20,935 nucleotides of DNA, taken from contig CAJMOV010000005.1 in NCBI GenBank assembly GCA_905215125.1, positions 1 through 20,935 on the forward strand. The letters run 5' to 3'. A program made the translations under genes and the position numbers. Shown in pieces: positions 14,969 through 20,935 of this stretch. The DNA comes from an uncultured bacterium (GTDB taxonomy: Bacteria > Bacillota > Clostridia > Oscillospirales > Butyricicoccaceae). The notes under the pieces are model-generated. The model was not told the origin of the DNA and searched no databases. It saw only the letters and a program-made list of their open reading frames with translations. Positions within the stretch are counted from its first letter, which is position 1, and each line of letters opens with the position of its first letter.

Positions 14969-15317
14969 CCGATCCCTTCTCCCGCACAAGGCCGAGCTTT
15001 TTCAGGTGCTGGCGCATTTCGCGCATCAGCCCTTCAAACCCGGTATCGAGCGCGCCGCGGCGCGCCACGATGACGATGTCCCACCCCGCGCAGATGTCTT
15101 TTTCCGAAAGCCGGTATGCTTCCCGGATTCTGCGGCGGATCCTGTTGCGCGTCACCGCACCGCCCAGCTTGCTGGAAACGGTAATGCCCACGCGGCTGGT
15201 GTCTTTCAGGCGATTTTTCATGACGTAGACGGCAAGGCGCCCGCCGGCGCTGTGCTTGCCGCGCGCATACAGGGCGCGGAACCTGTGGTTTTCACTGAGA
15301 GATATGGTATGAAGCAT
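14961..15317 (-). CDS. rnpA: Ribonuclease P protein component
   Basis: The protein subunit that helps the RNase P RNA cut the 5' leader from precursor tRNAs. 118 residues from the chosen ATG. The conserved basic helix is plain (NRIRRRIREAYR), as are the NHRFRALYARGK start and the DIVIVARRGA strand. The ATG at 15317 gives the usual N-terminus and has GGGAGA nine bases ahead; the longer TTG-started frame is less likely. It follows rpmH after a hairpin. Confidence 0.95.
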   Translation of the reverse strand: MLHTISLSENHRFRALYARGKHSAGGRLAVYVMKNRLKDTSRVGITVSSKLGGAVTRNRIRRRIREAYRLSEKDICAGWDIVIVARRGALDTGFEGLMREMRQHLKKLGLVREKGSDA

Positions 15318-15357
15318 GAAACAAGTCTCCCGTTTGCGCAAACGCGCGCTTAAAACA

Positions 15358-15382
15358 TAAGACCGCCGGGAAAGCGGTCTTA
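15358..15382 (-). other. Hairpin between rpmH and rnpA
   Basis: A nine-pair stem TAAGACCGC/GCGGTCTTA with a 7-base loop, followed on the minus strand by TGTTTT. It could be a leaky terminator or a processing site that keeps L34 mRNA more abundant than the genes downstream. Confidence 0.5.
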
Positions 15383-15395
15383 AAACGGTTTGTCC

Positions 15396-15530
15396 TTAGT
15401 GGGTCAGCCGGGCTCTGCCCTTGGCACGACGTCTGGCCAGGACCTTTCTGCCGTTGCGGGTTTTCATCCTTTTCATAAAGCCGTGCTCTTTGCTGCGCTG
15501 GCGCTTTTTGGGCTGATAGGTACGAAGCAT
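15396..15530 (-). CDS. rpmH: Ribosomal protein L34
   Basis: A 44-residue protein of the large ribosomal subunit. The sequence is the near-invariant L34 (MLRTYQPKKRQRSKEHGF, then KRMKTRNGRKVLARRR). It is too short for many gene finders. It is the first gene of the operon and has a near-consensus promoter. Confidence 0.97.
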   Translation of the reverse strand: MLRTYQPKKRQRSKEHGFMKRMKTRNGRKVLARRRAKGRARLTH

Positions 15531-15625
15531 GTTGTACACCTCCCGAATATGAGATATTCAGACACCGCCATGGGTTTATACTAAGCCAAGCCCATGGCGC
15601 TGCCTGAAGCCATACGGCACCTTGT

Positions 15626-15655
15626 ATTATATCCTGCCGCAGCCGTCCTTGTCAA
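15626..15655 (-). promoter_or_regulatory. rpmH operon promoter (sigma-A)
   Basis: On the minus strand TTGACA (15650-15655), an 18-base spacer and TATAAT (15626-15631). Both boxes are perfect, as expected for a ribosomal protein operon. Confidence 0.88.
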
Positions 15656-15710
15656 CAGAAAAAACGGTATTTTGTGCGTGTGGCAGTAAAAAAAGCCCAA
15701 AAGCAAACCG

Positions 15711-15741
15711 TGCATAAATCTACCTATCCTGTGAAAAATAA
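15711..15741 (+). promoter_or_regulatory. Possible sigma-G-type promoter for spoVT
   Basis: TGCATA (15711-15716) matches the TGnATA -35 of forespore sigma-G promoters. The box 18 bases later (AAAATAA) is a poor -10. It is listed because Bacillus spoVT is sigma-G dependent. Confidence 0.2.
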
Positions 15742-15782
15742 CAGCACGGACATTTGAGAAAGAAAAGGAGAAATCTTAAGAT

Positions 15783-16310
15783 ATGAAAGCCACAGGTATT
15801 GTGAGAAGAATCGACGACCTCGGCCGCGTTGTCATCCCCAAGGAAATCCGCCGCACCATGCGCATCCGCGAAGGCGAGCCGCTGGAGATTTACACCGACA
15901 CGGGCGGGAGCGTCATCTTCAAAAAGTATTCCCCCGTCGGCGAGCTCAGCACCTTCGCAAACCAGATGTGCGAAGCTATTTACAAAACCTGCGGGCACAC
16001 CTGCGTTGTCTGCGACCGCGACAGCCTGATCGCCGCCGGCGGCAATCTGCGCCGCGAGCTGGACGGCAAGCCCATCGGCCCCGAGCTGGAGCAGGCCATG
16101 TCGTCCCGCCAGGTGACGCGCAGCGAAACGGGGCTGCCCGTCACCCCAACGGCGCCGCAGGTGACCGCCTCGGCCGTTCAGCCCATTATCGCCGGCGGCG
16201 ATTTATGCGGCTGCGTCGCCCTGGTGCTGGGCGATCAGCCGGTAGGGGAAATTGAGCTGCGCCTCATCCAGCTGGCCGCCCTGTTCCTGGCCAAGCAGAT
16301 GGAGGACTGA
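15783..16310 (+). CDS. spoVT: Stage V sporulation protein T (AbrB-type regulator)
   Basis: A forespore transcription regulator of 175 residues. The AbrB-like swapped-hairpin DNA-binding domain (1-52) has the diagnostic start MKATGIVRRIDDLGRVVIPKEIRR. The C-terminal part (about 55-175) is a GAF-like domain, which makes the call SpoVT rather than AbrB (about 95 residues). The AAGGAG ribosome site is at 15765-15770. It is transcribed away from rpmH and followed by a very strong terminator. It supports an endospore-forming host. Confidence 0.92.
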   Translation: MKATGIVRRIDDLGRVVIPKEIRRTMRIREGEPLEIYTDTGGSVIFKKYSPVGELSTFANQMCEAIYKTCGHTCVVCDRDSLIAAGGNLRRELDGKPIGPELEQAMSSRQVTRSETGLPVTPTAPQVTASAVQPIIAGGDLCGCVALVLGDQPVGEIELRLIQLAALFLAKQMED

Positions 16311-16322
16311 GTATACTATTGT

Positions 16323-16362
16323 GCGCCGCGGGGCTTTTGGCCGCCCCGCGGCGCGTTTTTTT
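16323..16362 (+). terminator. spoVT terminator
   Basis: A twelve-pair GC stem (16323-16334 with 16343-16354) and an eight-base loop, then G and seven T. The T-run reaches the citF stop codon at 16361. Confidence 0.9.
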
Positions 16363-17773
16363 AATCGCTTACATTATAAATGGTGTCAAGCAGGGCGCCG
16401 TCGCGGTACAACACCTGCGCGACAGGCCGATCGCCCCGTGCGATGGGACGGGGTACGCCGGTCATGCGCTCGGCGCGCTGTTTCAGCTCTTCGATGCCGC
16501 ATACCGGCAGACCGGCGTCTTTCAGGCGCTGGCGCAGCTCGGCCTGCCTGGGGTTGACAGCCACCCCTTTTTGGGTAACGAGCACGTCGATGGTGTCGCC
16601 AGGGGTGGAAACGCAGGCAACACGCCCTGTGACAATGGGCAGGCGGGCGCGGGACAAGGGGGCGATGATCATACTCAGCTTGGCGCCGGCCGCCGTGTCG
16701 CTGTGGCCGCCGCTTCCCCCCATGATGCTGCCGCCGGAGTCGGTATGGACGTTGACGTTGAAGTCTAAATCGACCTCCGTCGCGCCCAGGATGACAACGT
16801 CCAGGCTGTCGACAACGGCGCTACGCGCGCCGGGGCTGGCGTAATGGGAGGCGGAAATTTCACGGTGGCGCGGATTTTCGCGGATGGACTGCACCGCCTT
16901 CAGGTCAAAGCACTGCACGTCGAGCAGCGTTTCAAAACAGCCGTCATTCAGCATGTCGACCATGTAGCCGGTGATGCCGCCCAGACCGAAGCTGCCCTGG
17001 ATTTTTTCCGCCAGCATAATGTCCTTCAAATACTTGGCTGCCGCCAGGGAAGCGCCGCCCGCCCCCGTCTGGAAGGAAAAGCCGTCTTTGAGCAGGCCGG
17101 AGTGACGGATGACGCGGGCCGCCATGTCGGCCATGACCAGCCCGACGGGATCGCGGGTGATCTTGGTCGTGCCCGAGACAATCCCCGACGGGTCGCCGAT
17201 CTGGGGGACCTCGACGACATAGTCGACATGCGTTTCGTCAATGGACCAGTCCTGAAGGGGATAGGGGACCAGGTTGTCGGTGATGACAACCACCCTTTTT
17301 GCATACAGGGCGTCCGGGAAGGCATAACCCAGCGAGCCGCAGGCCGAAGGGCCGTATTTGCCGGTGCAGTTGCCCATCGGGTCGCTCGTCGGCGCGGCGA
17401 TAAAGGCCACGTCAATGGGGGACGCGCCCCGCTCGATGTCATAGGGCCGGCCGCCGTGGCTGCGGAAGACGACGGGGCTTTGCATCAAGCCCCGGGAGAT
17501 GTGCCGGCCCAGCCCGCCCGACATGTAATCGGTCTCAATGCGGCTGACCACCCCGTTTTTGATGTGGTCGAGAAGGGGCAGGTGGGCGTCGAACAGCGAG
17601 GATGCGTTGACCGTGAGCTCCCGCAGCCCCTGTTCGGCAATGGCCTGCATCACCATATTGAGGACGTAGTCGCCGTTTCGCAGATGATGGTGGAAGGAAA
17701 CGGTCATGCCGTCTCGCAGGCCGCACTGCTTTACCGCTTCGGCGACCGACGGCAAAATCTTACCCTTTTTCAT
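16361..17773 (-). CDS. citF: Citrate lyase alpha subunit
   Basis: The citrate:acetyl-ACP transferase subunit of citrate lyase, which swaps acetyl for citryl on the acyl carrier subunit during anaerobic citrate cleavage. 470 residues. It shows the CitF hallmarks DGMTVSFHHHLRNGDY near the start, GNCTGKYGPSACGSLGY and GGSIMGGSGGHSDTAAGAK. It lacks about 35-45 residues that many CitF proteins carry before the first conserved block, so it is a short form; the start overlaps the citE stop as ATGA, with GGAGG ahead, so the start is firm. It is the last gene of citD-citE-citF. Confidence 0.94.
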   Translation of the reverse strand: MKKGKILPSVAEAVKQCGLRDGMTVSFHHHLRNGDYVLNMVMQAIAEQGLRELTVNASSLFDAHLPLLDHIKNGVVSRIETDYMSGGLGRHISRGLMQSPVVFRSHGGRPYDIERGASPIDVAFIAAPTSDPMGNCTGKYGPSACGSLGYAFPDALYAKRVVVITDNLVPYPLQDWSIDETHVDYVVEVPQIGDPSGIVSGTTKITRDPVGLVMADMAARVIRHSGLLKDGFSFQTGAGGASLAAAKYLKDIMLAEKIQGSFGLGGITGYMVDMLNDGCFETLLDVQCFDLKAVQSIRENPRHREISASHYASPGARSAVVDSLDVVILGATEVDLDFNVNVHTDSGGSIMGGSGGHSDTAAGAKLSMIIAPLSRARLPIVTGRVACVSTPGDTIDVLVTQKGVAVNPRQAELRQRLKDAGLPVCGIEELKQRAERMTGVPRPIARGDRPVAQVLYRDGALLDTIYNVSD

Positions 17774-18648
17774 GCCTTTTCACCTCCAAGGCCCAGCTGC
17801 CGGGCCGCTTCAATGGTCTGGCGGGCGCGGGCGACGATGGGGGCGTCGATCATCTTGCCCCGCAGGGAAATGGCCCCGCGTCCCTGCTGCTTGGCCAGCC
17901 GGATGGCTTCCAGAACCTCATGGGCGTACTGAATTTCAGCCGCCGACGGGCTGAATACCTCGTTGATGCCGGGGACGTGCCGGGGGGAAATGGCCGCCTT
18001 GCCGCTGAAGCCCAGGCCTTTGGCCGTCTGCGCGTCGAGCAGCAGCCCCTCGTCGTCGTTGACGTCGGTAAAGGGGGTGTCGTAGACGTCGACGCCGGCG
18101 GCGCGGGCGGCGCACACCATCCGGCTGCGGGCATAGGCGATTTCCGCCCCTTCGCGGGTACGCCTGCACCGCAGGTCGGCCGTCAGGTCTTCACCGCCGA
18201 GGAAAATGGCGGCGACGCGCGGGCAGCTTGACGCAATCTGATAGGCGTTTTCCACGCCAAGGGCCGTTTCAATGAGCGGGATGAGCCGCACCGTGCCGGC
18301 AGGGAGGTTATGCTCCCGTTCCAAATCCGCGATAAAGCGATCAACGGTTAGCACGTCCTGCGCGCAGGACGTTTTGGGCGGCATGATGAGGGAAGGGCGC
18401 AGGGGGATGATTTCCCGCAAATCGTCCTGCCAGTAAGGGGTGTCGATGGCGTTGATACGCACAATGATCTCGCACCCGGCGTAGCCGAGGGCTGAAATGG
18501 CGCTGCGCACCAGGATGCGTGCCGCGTCCTTTTCATCGGGGGAGACGGCGTCCTCCAGGTCAAAGATGACGCTGTCCGCCCCCAATGCGTCTCCGTTTAT
18601 CAGGATATTGGGGGTATTGCCGGGCAAAAAAAGCATACTGCGGCGCAT
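17770..18648 (-). CDS. citE: Citrate lyase beta subunit
   Basis: The citryl-ACP lyase subunit, splitting citryl-ACP into oxaloacetate and acetyl-ACP. 292 residues with the HpcH/HpaI TIM-barrel fold. Visible features are the RSMLFLPGNTP start, IFDLEDAVSPDEK with the metal-binding acidic residues, RIN, PLIETALGV and FLGGEDLTADL. It starts directly after the citD stop, with a GGGGGAGG ribosome site. Stand-alone CitE-like enzymes act on other CoA thioesters, but its place between citD and citF settles the call. Confidence 0.95.
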   Translation of the reverse strand: MRRSMLFLPGNTPNILINGDALGADSVIFDLEDAVSPDEKDAARILVRSAISALGYAGCEIIVRINAIDTPYWQDDLREIIPLRPSLIMPPKTSCAQDVLTVDRFIADLEREHNLPAGTVRLIPLIETALGVENAYQIASSCPRVAAIFLGGEDLTADLRCRRTREGAEIAYARSRMVCAARAAGVDVYDTPFTDVNDDEGLLLDAQTAKGLGFSGKAAISPRHVPGINEVFSPSAAEIQYAHEVLEAIRLAKQQGRGAISLRGKMIDAPIVARARQTIEAARQLGLGGEKA

Positions 18649-18918
18649 TTATTCCTCCCCCTTTCCGCGGCGCACGGCCGTCTCGGTCCGCGCGCGGATG
18701 ACGCACTCCAGCGCACCGCGGTCGACGACGCGCACTGCGGCAGCCTGCACGCCCATGCTTTGCAGCACGTCGCGCACCGCGCTTTCTATTGCCGCGCCGA
18801 ACTGCTGCTTGACGACCGACTCCACCGCAACCTCCAGAGCGTCGGACGGCGAAAGCTCAATCATCACGTCGCTCGATTCCAGCGTGCCGGCCGAAGCCTT
18901 GCGGACAATCTTTGTCAT
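18649..18918 (-). CDS. citD: Citrate lyase acyl carrier protein (gamma subunit)
   Basis: 89 residues. It carries the phosphoribosyl-dephospho-CoA arm on a serine in AGTLESSD (Ser15, equivalent to Ser14 of Klebsiella CitD). The C-terminal RGALECVIRARTE segment is also typical. The ATG at 18918 gives the family N-terminus with a GGAAGGGAAG ribosome site; the longer frame upstream crosses the promoter. It is the first gene of citDEF. The genes that make and attach the arm (citC, citG, citX) are not in this window. Confidence 0.95.
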   Translation of the reverse strand: MTKIVRKASAGTLESSDVMIELSPSDALEVAVESVVKQQFGAAIESAVRDVLQSMGVQAAAVRVVDRGALECVIRARTETAVRRGKGEE

Positions 18919-18938
18919 AAAAACACTTCCCTTCCTGT

Positions 18939-18966
18939 TTTGCGCGTGATATGATGATGGTAAAAT
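18939..18966 (+). promoter_or_regulatory. Possible promoter of the divergent P-loop gene
   Basis: TTTGCG (18939-18944), 16 bases, then TAAAAT (18961-18966) with an extended TGG before it. The -35 is weak. It lies over the citDEF promoter, so both directions may compete. Confidence 0.4.
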
Positions 18967-18975
18967 CCCCGTCAA
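18946..18975 (-). promoter_or_regulatory. citDEF promoter (sigma-A)
   Basis: On the minus strand TTGACG (18970-18975), an 18-base spacer and TATCAC (18946-18951). It overlaps the likely promoter of the divergent gene. Confidence 0.5.
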
Positions 18976-18989
18976 AAGGAGATGGTTTT

Positions 18990-19916
18990 TTGTACAGCGC
19001 CACAAAGGTCCAAAACAGCCACCGTTATAGCATTTATTTTGCGCCGCGCGGCAGCCGGCGTATGTATGATTTGGGCATGCAGATCGCCCAGCTTTATCTC
19101 AACCCGTCGGACAAGCTCATCGGCTTCATCGGTGAAGCCGGGTCGGGCAAAAGCATGCTGGTGCGCGGCATGTTCCCCGGGCTGGAGCTGACCAACGACG
19201 ACGAAGGGGTCAACGTCCGCCCCCTGCCCCTTCTGTCCATCGACGAGCAGACCGGTTTCTATTCTCCTCACACCTATCACGTCGACATCCGCTTTGAAAT
19301 GGGCTTTACCCAGATGCACGTTTTGACCGAAGCCATCCAGGAAGCGCTGGCGCGGGGAAAGCGGGTCATCGTCGAGCATTTTGATCTCATCTACCCCTTC
19401 TTAAAGCGCAACGGCGACCTGCTCATCGGCGTCGGACAGGAGGTCATCGTGACGCGGCCGACCGTATTCGGCCCTGCGCCGGACGACCTGTATGTCATCG
19501 TCTCCCGCTCGCTGCGCATCCGGCAGATGGCGCACACGGCAGAGGACCTGTGCGAGCGCTATCTGCCCGACTGGCGGCACCGCAAAATGCAGCACGACGA
19601 CGTCAAAAACGGCTTCGTCCTCGTCTTTCATGAACAGCCCGATCTGGATTTTGACGAAATCGAGAAAAACGTCCTGCGGGATATCGAGCTGGATCTGCCC
19701 GTTTCCTACGTCGACGAGGGGCATGTCATGATAGGGGACGAGCTGCACCCCTGTACCGGGCCGCGCACCCATGTGCCCAGCACCGGCCTGGTCAAGAACT
19801 TCCGCCTGGTGCACAAGGTATTTTACGACGCCGCGCGCGACCGCTATCTGGTCGTCGGGCTGGTCGGCGACGAAGCCGAGCCGGAGGAGGATCTCAACCG
19901 CATCAAGATGTTTTAA
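18990..19916 (+). CDS. P-loop NTPase with AlaRS-type SAD-like C-terminus
   Basis: 308 residues. I recognise it as the clostridial family often annotated as 'alanine-tRNA synthetase second additional domain-containing protein'; its job is unknown. The N-terminal part is a P-loop NTPase: Walker A GEAGSGKS (48-55), a conserved HTYHVDIRFE block (94-103), and a likely Walker B strand RVIVEHFD (125-132). The C-terminal part holds HPCTGPRTHVPSTG (253-266) with Cys255 and His261, which resembles the C-x-G-x-H metal site of the editing domains of AlaRS and ThrRS. The start is TTG at 18990, set by AAAGGAGA eight bases ahead; an upstream ATG at 18951 would lie in the promoter region. It is transcribed divergently from citDEF, and a perfect 15-pair hairpin follows. 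Confidence 0.85.
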   Translation: MYSATKVQNSHRYSIYFAPRGSRRMYDLGMQIAQLYLNPSDKLIGFIGEAGSGKSMLVRGMFPGLELTNDDEGVNVRPLPLLSIDEQTGFYSPHTYHVDIRFEMGFTQMHVLTEAIQEALARGKRVIVEHFDLIYPFLKRNGDLLIGVGQEVIVTRPTVFGPAPDDLYVIVSRSLRIRQMAHTAEDLCERYLPDWRHRKMQHDDVKNGFVLVFHEQPDLDFDEIEKNVLRDIELDLPVSYVDEGHVMIGDELHPCTGPRTHVPSTGLVKNFRLVHKVFYDAARDRYLVVGLVGDEAEPEEDLNRIKMF

Positions 19917-19925
19917 ACCGCCCAA

Positions 19926-19966
19926 GGCGCGCTGCGAAAGACTTGCTTTCGCAGCGCGCCTGCTTT
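19926..19966 (+). terminator. Terminator after the P-loop NTPase gene
   Basis: Perfect 15-pair stem GGCGCGCTGCGAAAG (19926-19940) with its complement (19946-19960) and a 5-base loop, followed by TGCTTT. The T-run is short. It may also serve the convergent gene on -. Confidence 0.7.
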
Positions 19967-20723
19967 AGATTTCTATTTTCGGGGGCCAATCAGAGGGGTG
20001 CAGCGTAACCCGCTCAAAGCGCCGCCAGTTTTCCCGCAGGTACTGCTTCTCCTCCTCCGGCTGGGCTTGGAACCATTCTTCCTTTTCCATATCGGGATGA
20101 TAGACGTGTTCCCGCCACAGCTCGACGCCCAGTGCGGGGAATTCGTAAGTATTGGCCCACATTTCATTGGTGTAACCGTCGTCGCTTTCCCAGGTATAGG
20201 GCGCAATCCGGGCCAAGTCGGCCACCACATCCTCGGCATTGCGCTGAAAGACAACAACGTCATTGACCATAACAATCGCCTCGTCCGCAGCGCCTTGCAG
20301 CAGGCCGACCGTGTACAATACCCCATTCCTGTATAAAACCGGATAGATCTCGTTATCCGTCACACCGTACGTCAGATATTGTATTTTCCCGCGGCTCAAT
20401 GTGCCTTTGCCTATACAATAGGTCTTGCAGCGGACAAGGCCCTCCTGCGCCGCCTTTTCATACTGCTGCTTGAACCATGCGTCAGCTTCTGCCTGCGGCA
20501 TCCCCAAAAACAGATCTCCGATTGACTGATTTGGGGTTATGACAATTTTTTTCATATGGCGGGGCCGTTTTTCGGGGCTCAGGCCGCCCTTCTTCCCGCC
20601 CTGCCGGGCTTGTAGCGGAGCCTCGGCAGGGGAGAGAGGGCGCGCGGGAATCTGCAGGCCGTATTTTTTTGCAATGGCCTCCTTTTTCGCTGCCGTGATT
20701 TCCGGCATCAGCCCTGCATCCAC
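19965..20723 (-). CDS. Hypothetical protein
   Basis: I do not recognise a family. 252 residues from the GTG at 20723, with no signal peptide or membrane helix, so probably cytoplasmic. Residues 1-56 are basic and Pro/Ala/Gly-rich (LQIPARPLSPAEAPLQ, then GGKKGGL) and look like a flexible extension. The folded part starts at MKKIVITPNQSIGDLFLGM (about 57) and is mixed alpha/beta with many aromatic and acidic residues near the end. The start is uncertain: GTG 20723 (three bases after the stop of the gene upstream) and ATG 20708 have weak ribosome sites, and the ATG before KKIVITP also lacks a good one. The tight spacing suggests translational coupling with the partial gene upstream. Confidence 0.65.
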   Translation of the reverse strand: MDAGLMPEITAAKKEAIAKKYGLQIPARPLSPAEAPLQARQGGKKGGLSPEKRPRHMKKIVITPNQSIGDLFLGMPQAEADAWFKQQYEKAAQEGLVRCKTYCIGKGTLSRGKIQYLTYGVTDNEIYPVLYRNGVLYTVGLLQGAADEAIVMVNDVVVFQRNAEDVVADLARIAPYTWESDDGYTNEMWANTYEFPALGVELWREHVYHPDMEKEEWFQAQPEEEKQYLRENWRRFERVTLHPSDWPPKIEI

Positions 20724-20726
20724 GCC

Positions 20727-20935
20727 TTATTTCTTGGCGGCGCGCAGGGCGAGGATGCGCTGCATTTCATTGTAGACGATCATAAAGCCTTCGTCGACCC
20801 CCATGCCCGGCTTTGCGAGGATTTGGTCGGGCTGGGTGGCCATGGCGCACTGCACGCAAATTTGCGCAGAGCGGTCGGTTTCGTTGCAGGTGCCGCCCTG
20901 GTAGGCGCCGATACCCTTCTCCTTGCAGTAGAGCA
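20727..20935 (-). CDS. C-terminal part of an unidentified Cys-containing protein (cut by window edge)
   Basis: Only the last 68 codons are in the window; the gene continues past the right edge. The frame has four cysteines, arranged as YCKEKG, then TCNETD and CVQCA, which could bind a metal or an iron-sulfur cluster. A helical tail follows (GFMIVYNEMQRILALRAAKK). I cannot name the family from this fragment. The downstream hypothetical gene starts three bases after its TAA stop, so they likely form one operon. Confidence 0.6.
   Translation of the reverse strand, partial: LYCKEKGIGAYQGGTCNETDRSAQICVQCAMATQPDQILAKPGMGVDEGFMIVYNEMQRILALRAAKK

Noticed and set aside
15531..15782. Possible replication origin upstream of rpmH
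   Set aside because: The place is right by analogy with other Firmicutes, but I found no cluster of DnaA boxes (TTATCCACA-like) and no dnaA gene.
16844..17932. Long + strand open frame opposite citF and citE
   Set aside because: Antisense shadow of the citrate lyase genes; no start signals.

Overview
The window looks like chromosomal DNA from a GC-rich, endospore-forming member of the Clostridia (Firmicutes). Pointers are strong Shine-Dalgarno sites, a SpoVT-type sporulation regulator, a BclA-like collagen protein of the kind found on spore surfaces, a T-box leader, a two-gene (split) transketolase, an archaeal/eukaryotic-type ProRS, and the Gram-positive gene order rpmH-rnpA-yidD-yidC-jag. 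I cannot name the genus from sequence alone. I found no tRNA, rRNA, CRISPR array or intact mobile element.

Layout. 1-1570: a membrane-anchored polysaccharide deacetylase (+), a probable small-RNA unit (promoter about 958-986, terminator about 1069-1098), and a rubredoxin (-). 1570-5465: three leftward units, namely proS, secG and the split transketolase pair, each ending in a hairpin. 5465-9163: an unexplained + strand stretch ending in a good intrinsic terminator, the collagen-like protein, then a threonine T-box leader driving thrS. 9164-10110: a small membrane protein (-) and about 500 bp of non-coding DNA that holds a possible decayed coding segment, an AT-rich tract and a GC-rich inverted repeat just upstream of the next operon. 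10111-13130: a tight three-gene + operon (DUF4358-like lipoprotein, MBOAT acyltransferase, DHHW/SGNH-like protein) that probably acylates a surface polymer. 13151-15655: the rpmH-rnpA-yidD-yidC-jag operon (-), driven by a near-perfect sigma-A promoter. 15711-16362: spoVT (+), lying where dnaA often lies. 16361-18975: citrate lyase citD-citE-citF (-). 18990-19960: a divergently transcribed P-loop NTPase whose C-terminus resembles the editing (SAD) region of alanyl-/threonyl-tRNA synthetases. 19965-20935: a hypothetical protein and the C-terminal end of a Cys-containing protein (-).

How genes work together. YidC, YidD, KhpB/Jag, RnpA and L34 form the classic membrane insertion/RNA-processing/ribosome cluster. 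CitD, CitE and CitF are the three structural subunits of citrate lyase; the accessory genes needed to make and attach the prosthetic group are not in the window. The two transketolase halves form one enzyme. The most intriguing items are the P-loop/SAD protein sharing a short promoter region with citDEF, the candidate C-rich small RNA at about 993-1098, and the two unexplained non-coding regions at 5464-5693 and 9614-10110.
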